Made by a program: the position numbers and the translations under genes
Shown here: piece by piece, positions 17,944 to 25,352 of the stretch
How the letters are laid out: the number at the start of each line of letters is the position of its first letter
How positions within the stretch are numbered: position 1 is the stretch's first letter
The notes under the pieces: generated by a model
The model's database searches: none
Told to the model about the DNA's origin: nothing
Seen by the model: only the letters and a program-made list of their open reading frames with translations
NCBI GenBank assembly: GCA_903951635.1
Contig: CAJBCV010000121.1
Span: forward strand, 1-41,421
DNA from: an uncultured Planctomycetaceae bacterium
Lineage (GTDB): Bacteria; Planctomycetota; Planctomycetia; Pirellulales; UBA1268
Direction: 5' to 3'
Length of the DNA: 41,421 nt

Positions 17944-18501
17944 TCACTTCTTGAGTTCGGCCTCGATCGCGGCCACGAACGCCGGATCATCGGGCTTCAC
18001 CTGCGTGGCGAAGCGGCCGTTGATCGCACCATCCTTGCCGATGAGGAACTTCTCGAAGTTCCACTTCACGTCGCCGGCCGGCTTGGCCTGGGTGGTGAGC
18101 ATCTTGTAGAGGGGCGTCTGGCCGTCCCCCTTCACCTTGACCTTGGAGAACATGTCGAACGTGACGTTGTACTTCGACGTGCAAAACTTGGAGATCTCCG
18201 CATCGGAGCCCGGCTCCTGGGACCCGAACTCGTTGGCGGGGAAGCCGAGGATCACGAACCCCTGATCCTTGTAGGTGTCATAGAGCTTTTGAAGGCCGGC
18301 GTACTGGGGCGTGGCGCCGCACTGACTGGCAACGTTGACGATAACGACGACCTTCCCCTTGTAGTCGGCCAGATCGACCTCGGTGCCGTCGATCTTCTTG
18401 ACCTTGCCGGCCAACGGGGAATCGGCAAACGCCGTCGGGACGGAGACCGCGCCGGCGAGGACCGCGAGGAGGAGGCAGGAGGTGAGGCGGCGGAGGTTCA
18501 T
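17944..18501 (-). CDS. Secreted glutathione peroxidase-family enzyme (2-Cys, Cys type)
   Basis: The enzyme should reduce hydrogen peroxide or organic peroxides. The 185-residue protein has a signal peptide (about 1-26, ending TAFA), so it acts outside the cytoplasm. The catalytic tetrad is intact: Cys61 (NVASQCG), Gln95 (FGSQEPG), and Trp147 and Asn148 (VKWNFEKF). Cys107 in SKFCTSKYNV occupies the resolving-cysteine site of thioredoxin-dependent members, while the usual FPCNQF is FPANEF. The protein is therefore probably a thioredoxin-type peroxidase rather than a glutathione user; that is inference. ATG at 18501 has GGAG 7 bases upstream. It lies downstream of pckA on the same strand, apparently as a separate unit. 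Confidence 0.93.
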   Translation of the reverse strand: MNLRRLTSCLLLAVLAGAVSVPTAFADSPLAGKVKKIDGTEVDLADYKGKVVVIVNVASQCGATPQYAGLQKLYDTYKDQGFVILGFPANEFGSQEPGSDAEISKFCTSKYNVTFDMFSKVKVKGDGQTPLYKMLTTQAKPAGDVKWNFEKFLIGKDGAINGRFATQVKPDDPAFVAAIEAELKK

Positions 18502-18602
18502 CGATCGGCTCCAGGGGATGGCCGATGGACCGGGCAGCGACGTCGCTGCTGTCCTCGGCAGAGAATCACCCGAATGGTAGGGGGGATGGAGGAAGTGTGT
18601 CA

Positions 18603-18638
18603 AAAAAAGTCGGAGTCCCCCGGGGAGCTGGCCCCTCG
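18603..18638 (-). terminator. Possible intrinsic terminator of pckA
   Basis: Directly after the pckA stop the minus strand has GGGG and CCCC segments able to pair, with further GGGGGACTCC. A run of seven T follows (A7 at 18603-18609 on the plus strand). The T-tract is clear in this GC-rich DNA; the stem is not well defined. Confidence 0.4.
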
Positions 18639-18639
18639 G

Positions 18640-20223
18640 CTACCCCTGCGGCCCAGCGGCCACGACGTCGGCCCCGGCCTCGTCGGCGTACTGGGCGAAA
18701 TTATCGCGGAACTTCGCCGCCAGCGACCGCGCGGCCTTTTCCCAGTGGCGGGGATCATCCCATGCCCGTGCCGGGACGAGGAGTCGCGGGGACACCCCCG
18801 GCACTGCGGTGATCGCATCGAGGCCAAACACCGGATCGCGTTCCACCGTGGCCCGGTCGAGGGCCCCGCTGTGGATGGCGTCGATGATCCGTCGGGTCGA
18901 GGCCAGATCGATGCGCCGCCCGTGCCCATAGGCGCCCCCCGTCCAGCCCGTGTTCACGAGCCATGCCTGGGTGCCGTGGCGGGAGAGCTTCTCCGCCAGG
19001 AGCCGCGCATAGACGGCCGGATGGCGGACGAGGAACGCGGCGCTGAAGCAGGTCGAGAAGGTCACCTGCGGCTCCACCACCCCCATCTCGGTCCCCGCGA
19101 CCCGGGCGGTGTAGCCGGAGAGGAAGTGGTACATCGCCTGCTCCCGCGACAGGCGGCTGACCGGGGGAAGCACGCCGGAGGCATCGCAGGTGAGGAAGAT
19201 GCAGTGCCGCGGATGGCCGGCGACGCACGGCACCAGCGCGTTGTCGATGGATTCGATCGGATAGGCGGCCCGGGTGTTCTCGGTGAGCGCCGCGGATTCG
19301 AAGTCGACCTCCCGGGTGTGTTCGTCGTAGACGACGTTTTCGAGCACCGTGCCGAAGCGGATCGCGGCATGGATCTCCGGTTCCTTCGCCGCCGACAGGC
19401 CGATGCACTTGGCGTAACATCCCCCCTCGATGTTGAACACGCCTTCGTCTCCCCAACCATGCTCGTCGTCGCCGATGAGCCGGCGGGCGGGATCAGCGGA
19501 GAGCGTCGTCTTGCCGGTGCCGGAGAGCCCGAAGAACAGGGAGACATCTCCGTTCGGCCCCTCGTTGGCCGAGCAATGCATCGACAGGACGCCCCGCCCC
19601 GGCAGCAGCCAGTGCATGAGGGTGAACACCCCCTTCTTCATCTCGCCGGCATACTCGCTCCCCAGGATCACCTGCTCGCGCCGTTCGAGGGAGAGATCGA
19701 TGCTCGTCCGGCTGGCGATCTGGGTGGTGAGGACGTTGGCGGGAAACTGACCGGCGTTGTAGATGACGTAGTCTGGGCGCCCGAACCGCTCCAGTTCCGC
19801 CGCCGTCGGCCTGATGAGCATGTTGCGCATGTAGAGCGCGTGGTAGGCGCGGGCACAGAGCACCCGGACCTTCACGCGACAGGAGGGATCCCAGCCGGCG
19901 AAGCCGTCGCAGACATAGACCCGATCGCGGGTGTTGAGGTAATCGACCGCCCGCTGGCGGTTGAGGAGGAACGTGTGGTCGTCGATCGGGTGATTGACCG
20001 ATCCCCACCACACCTCCCGCTCCGAGGCGGGATCACGGACGAGATGCTTGTCCTTGGGGCTCCGCCCCGTCTTCGCCCCGGATCGGATGGCGATCGCCCC
20101 GCTGGAAACGATCCCGGCGCCCTCCCGCGTCACGGCCTCCTCGTAGAGAAAAGCCGGCGGCGCATTGCGGATCGCCATCGGCGTGAGGATATCGTGTTCG
20201 GAGAGGTCGATCGGGGTCGTCAT
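18640..20223 (-). CDS. pckA: Phosphoenolpyruvate carboxykinase (ATP)
   Basis: The enzyme converts oxaloacetate and ATP to phosphoenolpyruvate, ADP and CO2, the entry step of gluconeogenesis. The 527-residue length is normal. Visible motifs are RSGAKTGRSPKDK (47-59, substrate loop), LGSEYAGEMKKGVF (187-200), the P-loop GLSGTGKTTLS (232-242), GDDEHGW (251-257, metal site) and NTGWTGG near residue 425. The ATG is preceded by GGTGA. It starts only 3 bases after the stop of the 240-residue membrane protein, so the two genes are very probably cotranscribed. No allosteric or RNA control element is evident. The two upstream genes are uncharacterised. Confidence 0.96.
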   Translation of the reverse strand: MTTPIDLSEHDILTPMAIRNAPPAFLYEEAVTREGAGIVSSGAIAIRSGAKTGRSPKDKHLVRDPASEREVWWGSVNHPIDDHTFLLNRQRAVDYLNTRDRVYVCDGFAGWDPSCRVKVRVLCARAYHALYMRNMLIRPTAAELERFGRPDYVIYNAGQFPANVLTTQIASRTSIDLSLERREQVILGSEYAGEMKKGVFTLMHWLLPGRGVLSMHCSANEGPNGDVSLFFGLSGTGKTTLSADPARRLIGDDEHGWGDEGVFNIEGGCYAKCIGLSAAKEPEIHAAIRFGTVLENVVYDEHTREVDFESAALTENTRAAYPIESIDNALVPCVAGHPRHCIFLTCDASGVLPPVSRLSREQAMYHFLSGYTARVAGTEMGVVEPQVTFSTCFSAAFLVRHPAVYARLLAEKLSRHGTQAWLVNTGWTGGAYGHGRRIDLASTRRIIDAIHSGALDRATVERDPVFGLDAITAVPGVSPRLLVPARAWDDPRHWEKAARSLAAKFRDNFAQYADEAGADVVAAGPQG

Positions 20224-20226
20224 GAT

Positions 20227-20949
20227 TCACCGCGGCGGGGGTGTCTGAGGAGGGGGCAAGACGGTGGGCACTTGGCCGAGATGGACCGCCCGGGGGGACG
20301 GGACGACGGCGGGTTCGGCGGGCGAGCGACGGGCCAAGAGCGTCGCGGCGATGCTCCAGGAGGCGAGGAGCACGAGCACCGCCCCGACCCCGGCAAACAG
20401 CCCCCCCCAGGGGCTCGCACGAACGCGGAGCCGGCGTGACGCCTGACGGACGCGGCGGCTGAACTCGCTCCAGCCCTCATGGGCCGAACGCCGGCCAACC
20501 CCGATCAGGCTCACCGTGCGGAGGCTGCCGTCGCCGTCGAGGTGGACCTGCAATCCCCGGGTCGGAAGCGCCACCGTCTCGCCAGCCCAGCGGGCCTGCG
20601 GGTCGAGATCGGCTGCCACCTCGGCCACGAGCGGCCTGAGTTGTTCGAGGCTGATGTTGTAGACAATCAGCCTGGGACGCGAGACGAGCACGCACAACGC
20701 GACCACCAGACAGAAGCCGAGGATCAGCATCGGCCAACTCCATGCCGATCCACCGGCGGCCGGACGCAGCAGGGCGATCGGGCCGACGGTCACCAGGCCG
20801 ACGAGACTCGCCCCGAGAAGGATGCCGTCCCACACCCCCGCGATGGCGAGCGGACGACGGCGAAGGTGAACCCATCCCAGTGCGAGGAGATAGACCCCGA
20901 GCGGAAGGAATGCGGCCCCGAGAGGCAAGGCGTCGAACAGACTGTTCAT
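20227..20949 (-). CDS. Uncharacterised multi-span membrane protein upstream of pckA
   Basis: The 240-residue protein has three hydrophobic segments in its first 90 residues (about 6-25, 36-61, 71-89). A soluble domain (about 90-175) contains VYNISLEQLRPLVAEVAADLDPQARW, and a fourth membrane helix lies at about 182-208. A short Pro-rich tail ends the protein. The soluble part has alternating strands and helices (GLQVHLDGDGSLRTVSLIG), but I recognise no family. The ATG has GGGGG 7 bases upstream. It lies 21 bases after the stop of a 53-residue membrane peptide and 3 bases before pckA, which suggests one transcript. A role linked to pckA is not implied by the sequence. Confidence 0.75.
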   Translation of the reverse strand: MNSLFDALPLGAAFLPLGVYLLALGWVHLRRRPLAIAGVWDGILLGASLVGLVTVGPIALLRPAAGGSAWSWPMLILGFCLVVALCVLVSRPRLIVYNISLEQLRPLVAEVAADLDPQARWAGETVALPTRGLQVHLDGDGSLRTVSLIGVGRRSAHEGWSEFSRRVRQASRRLRVRASPWGGLFAGVGAVLVLLASWSIAATLLARRSPAEPAVVPSPRAVHLGQVPTVLPPPQTPPPR

Positions 20950-20970
20950 GTCGTTGCCCCCGCTCGGCTC

Positions 20971-21132
20971 TCAGGCGCCGCGGACCGCCATCCATCCGAG
21001 AAACAGCAGCCAGGCCGACTCGACGACGGCCGCCACCGCGAGGCCGACGGCGACCCCAGACCGCGTTCCTGCCACATCGGGCCCACCGACGGAGACCACC
21101 GACGGGATCGGTTCAAGCGGGTCGGCAGCCAC
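20971..21132 (-). CDS. Small single-span membrane protein (53 residues)
   Basis: A GTG at 21130-21132 has GGAG 7 bases upstream and opens a 53-codon frame to TGA at 20971-20973. The peptide begins with an acidic, Pro-rich portion (AADPLEPIPSVVSVGGPDVA). One membrane helix follows at about residues 24-49 (GVAVGLAVAAVVESAWLLF, then LGWMAVRGA). The start signal, the hydrophobic helix and the 21-base distance to the next gene support a real gene. A competing ATG one base off in another frame gives an arginine/serine-rich protein that does not look real. No family is recognised. It may partner the 240-residue membrane protein. Confidence 0.6.
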   Translation of the reverse strand: MAADPLEPIPSVVSVGGPDVAGTRSGVAVGLAVAAVVESAWLLFLGWMAVRGA

Positions 21133-21231
21133 ATCAGGGCTCCACAAGCGGCATCGAGAGGGCTCACTCGCCGGACGTCATCGGGGACCGACGCACAGGG
21201 GATACACCCCGAAGCGGCCGTGCCGCGCGGG

Positions 21232-21711
21232 CTAGGAATTGTCGGGAACGCTGAAGGAGAGATCGCGGGTGAACGCCTCCTCGAAATCGTAGACGTCGTG
21301 GAAGTCCTCACGCTTGTCTTTGCGAGTCTTCCTCATCTGCCCGATGTCGATCATGTTGAAGACGATCTCGCCGAGGTCGCTGGTGGTGTGAATGCCCCAC
21401 GTCCCCAGCACCGTTCTGGCCATGAACCCATACTGCTGCAGCGCGTAGCGCCGCGCCGCCTCGCACAGTTGCTGCCCCGTCAGATGCCGTTCCGCCGGTC
21501 GCCTCCGCGACTTGCCCCCCCGCGGCCGCCCCGACGGCGGGGATTCCGGGGGCCGTGGCTCGAGGTCCTCCTCGGGAGGCTCCTCGCCGAGGTTGAGCGT
21601 CTCTTGGGCGTACGACAACGCCTCGAGAACGAACATGTAGGCGTCGAGTTTGTAGCGACGGTCGCGCTGGAGGAGTTGCCCGAGCGGGTGGGATGGGTCG
21701 ATCAACGACAT
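21232..21711 (-). CDS. Minf_1886 family conserved hypothetical protein
   Basis: The 159-residue protein matches the Planctomycetes/Verrucomicrobia conserved family known as Minf_1886. It has an N-terminal helix-rich part with YKLDAYMFVLEALSYAQE (20-37). A Pro/Glu- and Arg-rich linker follows at about 42-75. The most characteristic part is LTGQQLCEAARRYALQQYG then WGIHTTSDLGEIVFNMID. The end is acidic and basic, with RKTRKDKREDFHDVYDF. No membrane segment or catalytic motif is seen and the function is unknown. The ATG has GAGGA 4 bases upstream, a short spacing. The gap of 224 bases upstream separates it from the TIGR03009 gene. Confidence 0.85.
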   Translation of the reverse strand: MSLIDPSHPLGQLLQRDRRYKLDAYMFVLEALSYAQETLNLGEEPPEEDLEPRPPESPPSGRPRGGKSRRRPAERHLTGQQLCEAARRYALQQYGFMARTVLGTWGIHTTSDLGEIVFNMIDIGQMRKTRKDKREDFHDVYDFEEAFTRDLSFSVPDNS

Positions 21712-21837
21712 GGAGTCCTCGAAGGCGGCTCTGGCCCGGCCCTCCGGGCGATCTCGACGGTGCCACGTGGGCCGCCCGTCACATCCGCCCCGGCAGGGGG
21801 CGGCCGGAGCCCCGGCGGGCGAGTGGTTTGGCCGGAC

Positions 21838-21861
21838 GGCCGGTTGCCGGACGAACCGGCC
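21838..21861. terminator. Inverted repeat in the gap between the TIGR03009 and Minf_1886 genes
   Basis: Arms GGCCGGTT (21838-21845) and AACCGGCC (21854-21861) pair perfectly around an 8-base loop. It lies about 75 bases downstream of the TIGR03009 stop codon. It could end that transcript. No T-run is present, and nothing else is seen in the 224-base gap. Confidence 0.3.
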
Positions 21862-21935
21862 GGTCTCACCAGCACGTCGCCGGAGTATACCGGGAAGGAG
21901 TCCGACGGCGAGGGAGCGGCCCCCGAACCTGCGGG

Positions 21936-23012
21936 TCAGCGCGGCCGCGGCGGGGCGGCGGGCAGCGACGTCTGCTGGGCCGGAGCCGCGGCACCTCCAT
22001 CCTCGAGGATGAACGTGTACCCCAACGGGGTGACCGGCTTCGAGAAATCCCGGATCAAATCGAGTCCCTTGTCGATGAGACTCGTGTTCTGAATGAACTG
22101 GTAGACATCCTGATCCTGACCGCCCGGCTTGTAGATGCGGATCGCGAAGGGGATGAGGTCACGGGCCCCGAGAATCAATTCGACCTTCGAGAAGTTCGCG
22201 GCGTCGGCCTGCGTCCGCGGGAGGGCTTCGAGCCAGACCTGATCGGTCACGCCGGCCGGCGTGGGAAGGATACGCATCACGTACCGCTTCTTGAGCGTAT
22301 CGGCCTTGGCTCCGAACACGAACGGCAGCGGACCGTCGCTGATCGCCTTGCCACGCATCTCGGGGGGCAGCTTCGTCTCCCGCAGTTGCCGGTCGCCGTG
22401 GCGGAACTCGTAGATGCTCGTCCCGTTGCACACCCAGTGCTCGCCCGAATCGCCCGGACGCTGTTCGTAGCGCGACGTCTGGGCGTTCCACTGCTTCGAT
22501 TCCTTGACGCGAAACAGCCCCTTGTCGGGCATCGCGTACTTGATCTCGCCGGTGCTCTCCGCGAACGCGAGGCGATCACCGCTGGGCCCGACCGGACCGA
22601 AGGCGTTGTATTCCCACTTGTAGAAATCGCACGACCAAGTCTTCACCGCGGCGTTCCGTGCTTCCCAGGCCGTGAGGAGACGCTCGAGCGCCGCCGCGGC
22701 TTCCGGGGAAAGCTGGGGGGCGGTCGGCTGCGGCGGGCGCTGCTGGGGCGCCGTGCCCTGCGCCGGCGGACGTCCAGGGCCTTGAGAGGCTTGAGGAGCT
22801 TGGGGAACTTGCGCCACTCGGGGCTGCTGCGGCACGACCGCGGCGGGCTGTTGGGCCGGCCGCCCGGCAACGGGAGGAGCCTGAGCTGCGCTCGGCGGGC
22901 GAGCCCCGGCCGGGGCCTGGGCGTGGACAGGGGTGGCCGGGTGGAGCCCAAAAAGGGCGGCCGTCACGGCCAAGGCACTGACCCACAAAGACCGTCGGCG
23001 GGATTGTGACAC
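21936..23012 (-). CDS. Secreted TIGR03009-domain protein
   Basis: The 358-residue protein has a basic N-terminus (SQSRRRS) and a signal peptide ending near VHAQ. A long Pro/Gln/Ala-rich spacer covers about 35-115. The planctomycete-specific TIGR03009-type domain begins with LLTAWEARNAAVKTWSCDFYKWEY and continues to the end, including GEIKYAMPDKGLFRVKESKQW. This beta-rich region resembles lipoprotein-carrier folds such as LolA, although the similarity is general. GTG at 23012 is chosen because GGAG lies 8 bases upstream and the signal peptide follows directly; an ATG at 23048 would add 12 unlikely residues. Function is unknown. Upstream lies the tandem hairpin array. Confidence 0.85.
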   Translation of the reverse strand: MSQSRRRSLWVSALAVTAALFGLHPATPVHAQAPAGARPPSAAQAPPVAGRPAQQPAAVVPQQPRVAQVPQAPQASQGPGRPPAQGTAPQQRPPQPTAPQLSPEAAAALERLLTAWEARNAAVKTWSCDFYKWEYNAFGPVGPSGDRLAFAESTGEIKYAMPDKGLFRVKESKQWNAQTSRYEQRPGDSGEHWVCNGTSIYEFRHGDRQLRETKLPPEMRGKAISDGPLPFVFGAKADTLKKRYVMRILPTPAGVTDQVWLEALPRTQADAANFSKVELILGARDLIPFAIRIYKPGGQDQDVYQFIQNTSLIDKGLDLIRDFSKPVTPLGYTFILEDGGAAAPAQQTSLPAAPPRPR

Positions 23013-23076
23013 TGCGCTGACTCCGGAGATTGGCCCGGACTCTAGCAACCTCCCGAAGACGCAGCGAGGGCGCTTT

Positions 23077-23197
23077 CCCGGCGGATTGCCGGGAAAGAAA
23101 TGCCCGGCGGATTGCCGGGAAAGAAATGCCCGGCGGATTGCCGGGAAAGAAACGCCCGGCGGATTGCCGTGAAAGAAATGCCCGGCGGATTGCCGGG
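23077..23197. repeat. Tandem array of 26-base hairpin repeats
   Basis: Four full 26-base units (23077-23102, 23103-23128, 23129-23154, 23155-23180) and a 17-base partial unit (23181-23197) lie head to tail. Each unit carries an inverted repeat CCCGGC-GGATT-GCCGGG and a purine-rich spacer AAAGAAATG. Unit 3 has one change in the spacer (ATG to ACG). Unit 4 has one change in the second arm (GCCGTG). Because 26 is not a multiple of three, the array is not a protein repeat. It lies between the speA stop and the start of the TIGR03009 gene. Confidence 0.9.
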
Positions 23198-23246
23198 GTT
23201 TGCCAGCCTGGCGGCCTCGCCGTCGCCGGACTGCCCCCCGCGGACC

Positions 23247-25169
23247 TCAGGGGCGCGTCGGCTCCTCGAGATACGTGTAGCCCCCCAATCCCTCCTCGTA
23301 GAAACGGAGGAATCGACCGGCCTGCTGGTCACAGATCCGTCCTTCCCGCACCGCCTGCTCGATCGCGTCACGGAGCCGCTGCACGAGGTGCTCGGGGTCG
23401 AACTCGACATAGTCGAGCACCTCCCGAACGGTGTCTCCCTTGATCACCGCATCGAGAACGACCTCACCCCTGGCATCGGTGCTGACATGGACGGCGTTGG
23501 TGTCGCCGAACAGGTTGTGGAGATCGCCGAGGATCTCCTGGTAGGCACCGATGAGGAAGGCCCCGAGGTAGTAGGGCTCGTTTTGCCAGGCATGGAGCGG
23601 GAGAGTGCGCTTCACGTCACGGCGATCGATGAATTGGTCGATCTTGCCGTCAGAATCGCAGGTGACGTCGCCGAGGACGGCCTCGCGGGTCGGCCGCTCG
23701 TTGAGGCGGTGGATCGGCATCACGGGGAAGAGTTGCTTGATCGCCCAACTGTCCGGGATCGATTGGAAGAGGGAAAAGTTGCAGAAGTAGGTGTCGGAGA
23801 GCGCCGCGGTGAGTCCCTCGAGTTCCTCGGGAACGAAGTCGAGTTGCTTCGAGAGCTTGCTGATCCTCCGGCAGATCGACCAGTACAGGTTCTCGATCGA
23901 AGACCGCTGGTCGAGCGGGAGGTAACCGCTGGCGAACAGGCTCATCGCGGTGTCGAGGGCCTGCTGGGCGTCGTGATAGCTCTCGAGGAGGTTGCGGATG
24001 TTGAGATTTTGGTAGGTCTCCATGAGGTCATGGAGCGGCTGCTCGGCCTCGGCCGCCGGCTCGGTCACCTCGCCATTCCCGCCGTGCTCCGAGATCCCCA
24101 ACACGCCGAAGATGAGCATGCTGTGGTAGGCCACCACGGCGCGTCCACTCTCGGAGATGATCGTCGGATGGGGCACGCCCGCCTCGTCACACGCGTTTTG
24201 GACGTGGTAGACGACGTCGTTGGCGTACTCCTGAAGGCTGTAGTTGACACTCGACTCGAAGTTTGTCTGGGAGCCGTCGTAATCGACGCCCAGACCGCCG
24301 CCGACGTCGAGAAACCGCAGCCCGGCGCCGCGCTTCACCAATTCCGTGTACATCCGCGACGCCTCGGTGAGCGCCGCCTTGATGTGGCGGATGTTCGTGA
24401 TCTGGCTTCCCTGATGAAAGTGGAGCAACTGGAGGCAGTCCTGCATGTCGCGGGCGGCGAGCACGTCGAGCCCACGGAGGAGCTCACTGGCGGTCAGCCC
24501 GAACTTGCTGCGGAAGCCGCCCGAGGCCTGCCAACGACCGCTCCCACGGGCAGCGAGTTTGACGCGCATCCCGATCCGCGGCCGGACGCCGAGTTTCTCG
24601 GCGTATTCGAGAACCAGCTGCAACTCGGAGAACCGCTCCACGACCGGCATGATGTTGCGGCCGATCTTCTGCGCGAGCATCGCCGTCTCGATGAACTCCG
24701 GATCCTTGAATCCGTTGCAGATAATCGGCGTGTCGTTGTCGGCCAGCGCGATGACGGCGAGAAGCTCGGGCTTGCTGCCTGCCTCGAGGCCGAAGCGGTA
24801 AGGCCGGCCGAACTGCAGCACCTCCTCGACGACCTGCCGCTGCTGATTCACCTTGACCGGATAGACGCAGCAGTAGTCGCCGCGGTACCCCGCTTCCTTC
24901 ATCGAGGTGGCGAAGGCCCCGTGGATCTCTCCGAGGCGGTGCTGGAGGATCTCGGCGAAGCGGAGGAGGATGGGGAGGTCGATCCCGCGCACCTGGAGAC
25001 GGTCGACGAGCGACTTCAGATCGATGCTCTTCGTCGGATCCTTGTCGGGATGGACGAGCAGGTGGCCGTTGGGCCCGACCGAGAAGTAACCGTTGCCCCA
25101 CCGGGACACCTCGTAGAGGTCCGCGGCATCGGCGGTCGTCCACTGTTCGATATCAAGATCCACGGCCAT
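23247..25169 (-). CDS. speA: Biosynthetic arginine decarboxylase
   Basis: SpeA is a pyridoxal-phosphate enzyme that decarboxylates arginine to agmatine, the first step of one putrescine/spermidine route. The 640-residue length fits the large biosynthetic form. It begins with the WTTADAADLYEVSRWGNGYFSV segment region typical of the family. The PLP-binding lysine is Lys106 in YPVKVNQQ. HFHQGSQ lies in the barrel, and GGGLGVDYDG precedes the C-terminal domain. ATG at 25169 has GGAG 7 bases upstream. The in-frame extension before it is Arg/Pro-rich and non-homologous. No speB or other polyamine gene is adjacent. A nested inverted repeat lies 75-107 bases upstream of the start. Confidence 0.95.
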   Translation of the reverse strand: MAVDLDIEQWTTADAADLYEVSRWGNGYFSVGPNGHLLVHPDKDPTKSIDLKSLVDRLQVRGIDLPILLRFAEILQHRLGEIHGAFATSMKEAGYRGDYCCVYPVKVNQQRQVVEEVLQFGRPYRFGLEAGSKPELLAVIALADNDTPIICNGFKDPEFIETAMLAQKIGRNIMPVVERFSELQLVLEYAEKLGVRPRIGMRVKLAARGSGRWQASGGFRSKFGLTASELLRGLDVLAARDMQDCLQLLHFHQGSQITNIRHIKAALTEASRMYTELVKRGAGLRFLDVGGGLGVDYDGSQTNFESSVNYSLQEYANDVVYHVQNACDEAGVPHPTIISESGRAVVAYHSMLIFGVLGISEHGGNGEVTEPAAEAEQPLHDLMETYQNLNIRNLLESYHDAQQALDTAMSLFASGYLPLDQRSSIENLYWSICRRISKLSKQLDFVPEELEGLTAALSDTYFCNFSLFQSIPDSWAIKQLFPVMPIHRLNERPTREAVLGDVTCDSDGKIDQFIDRRDVKRTLPLHAWQNEPYYLGAFLIGAYQEILGDLHNLFGDTNAVHVSTDARGEVVLDAVIKGDTVREVLDYVEFDPEHLVQRLRDAIEQAVREGRICDQQAGRFLRFYEEGLGGYTYLEEPTRP

Positions 25170-25242
25170 CGAGGGACTCCGCGGGCGGGCTCGTTCGGGA
25201 AGCGACGGGTGGGGCCGTCCGGGCTCCGGCATGCCGAACCGT

Positions 25243-25276
25243 CGACGACAAAACTCCCTGGAGTGTATCGTCGTCG
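25243..25276 (-). promoter_or_regulatory. Nested inverted repeat upstream of speA
   Basis: Outer arms CGACGAC (25243-25249) and GTCGTCG (25270-25276) enclose inner arms ACTCC (25253-25257) and GGAGT (25260-25264). It lies 74-107 bases upstream of the speA ATG and about 77 bases after the MATE gene stop. It could be a terminator for the MATE gene or a structured part of the speA leader. No T-run and no known riboswitch pattern are seen. Confidence 0.35.
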
Positions 25277-25352
25277 CGGCAGGGGACCATGCCAATCCCG
25301 ACACGGAGCGGGGAGATCGACGCCCGGCGGGATCCAGAGGCATCAAGAGGGA

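Noticed and set aside
17935-20439. 834-residue open frame on the plus strand opposite the peroxidase and pckA genes
   Set aside because: It is a mirror of real genes on the other strand, with His/Arg/Asp/Gly-rich low-quality sequence and no recognisable motif.
20946-21311. 121-residue minus-strand frame with an ATG next to the small peptide start
   Set aside because: Ser/Arg/Pro-rich with no hydrophobic pattern; it overlaps the Minf_1886 gene end. The alternative GTG frame gives a clean membrane helix and better spacing.
23077-23197. The tandem repeats as a CRISPR array
   Set aside because: The units are directly adjacent with no variable spacers, the unit itself is only 26 bases, and no cas gene is near.
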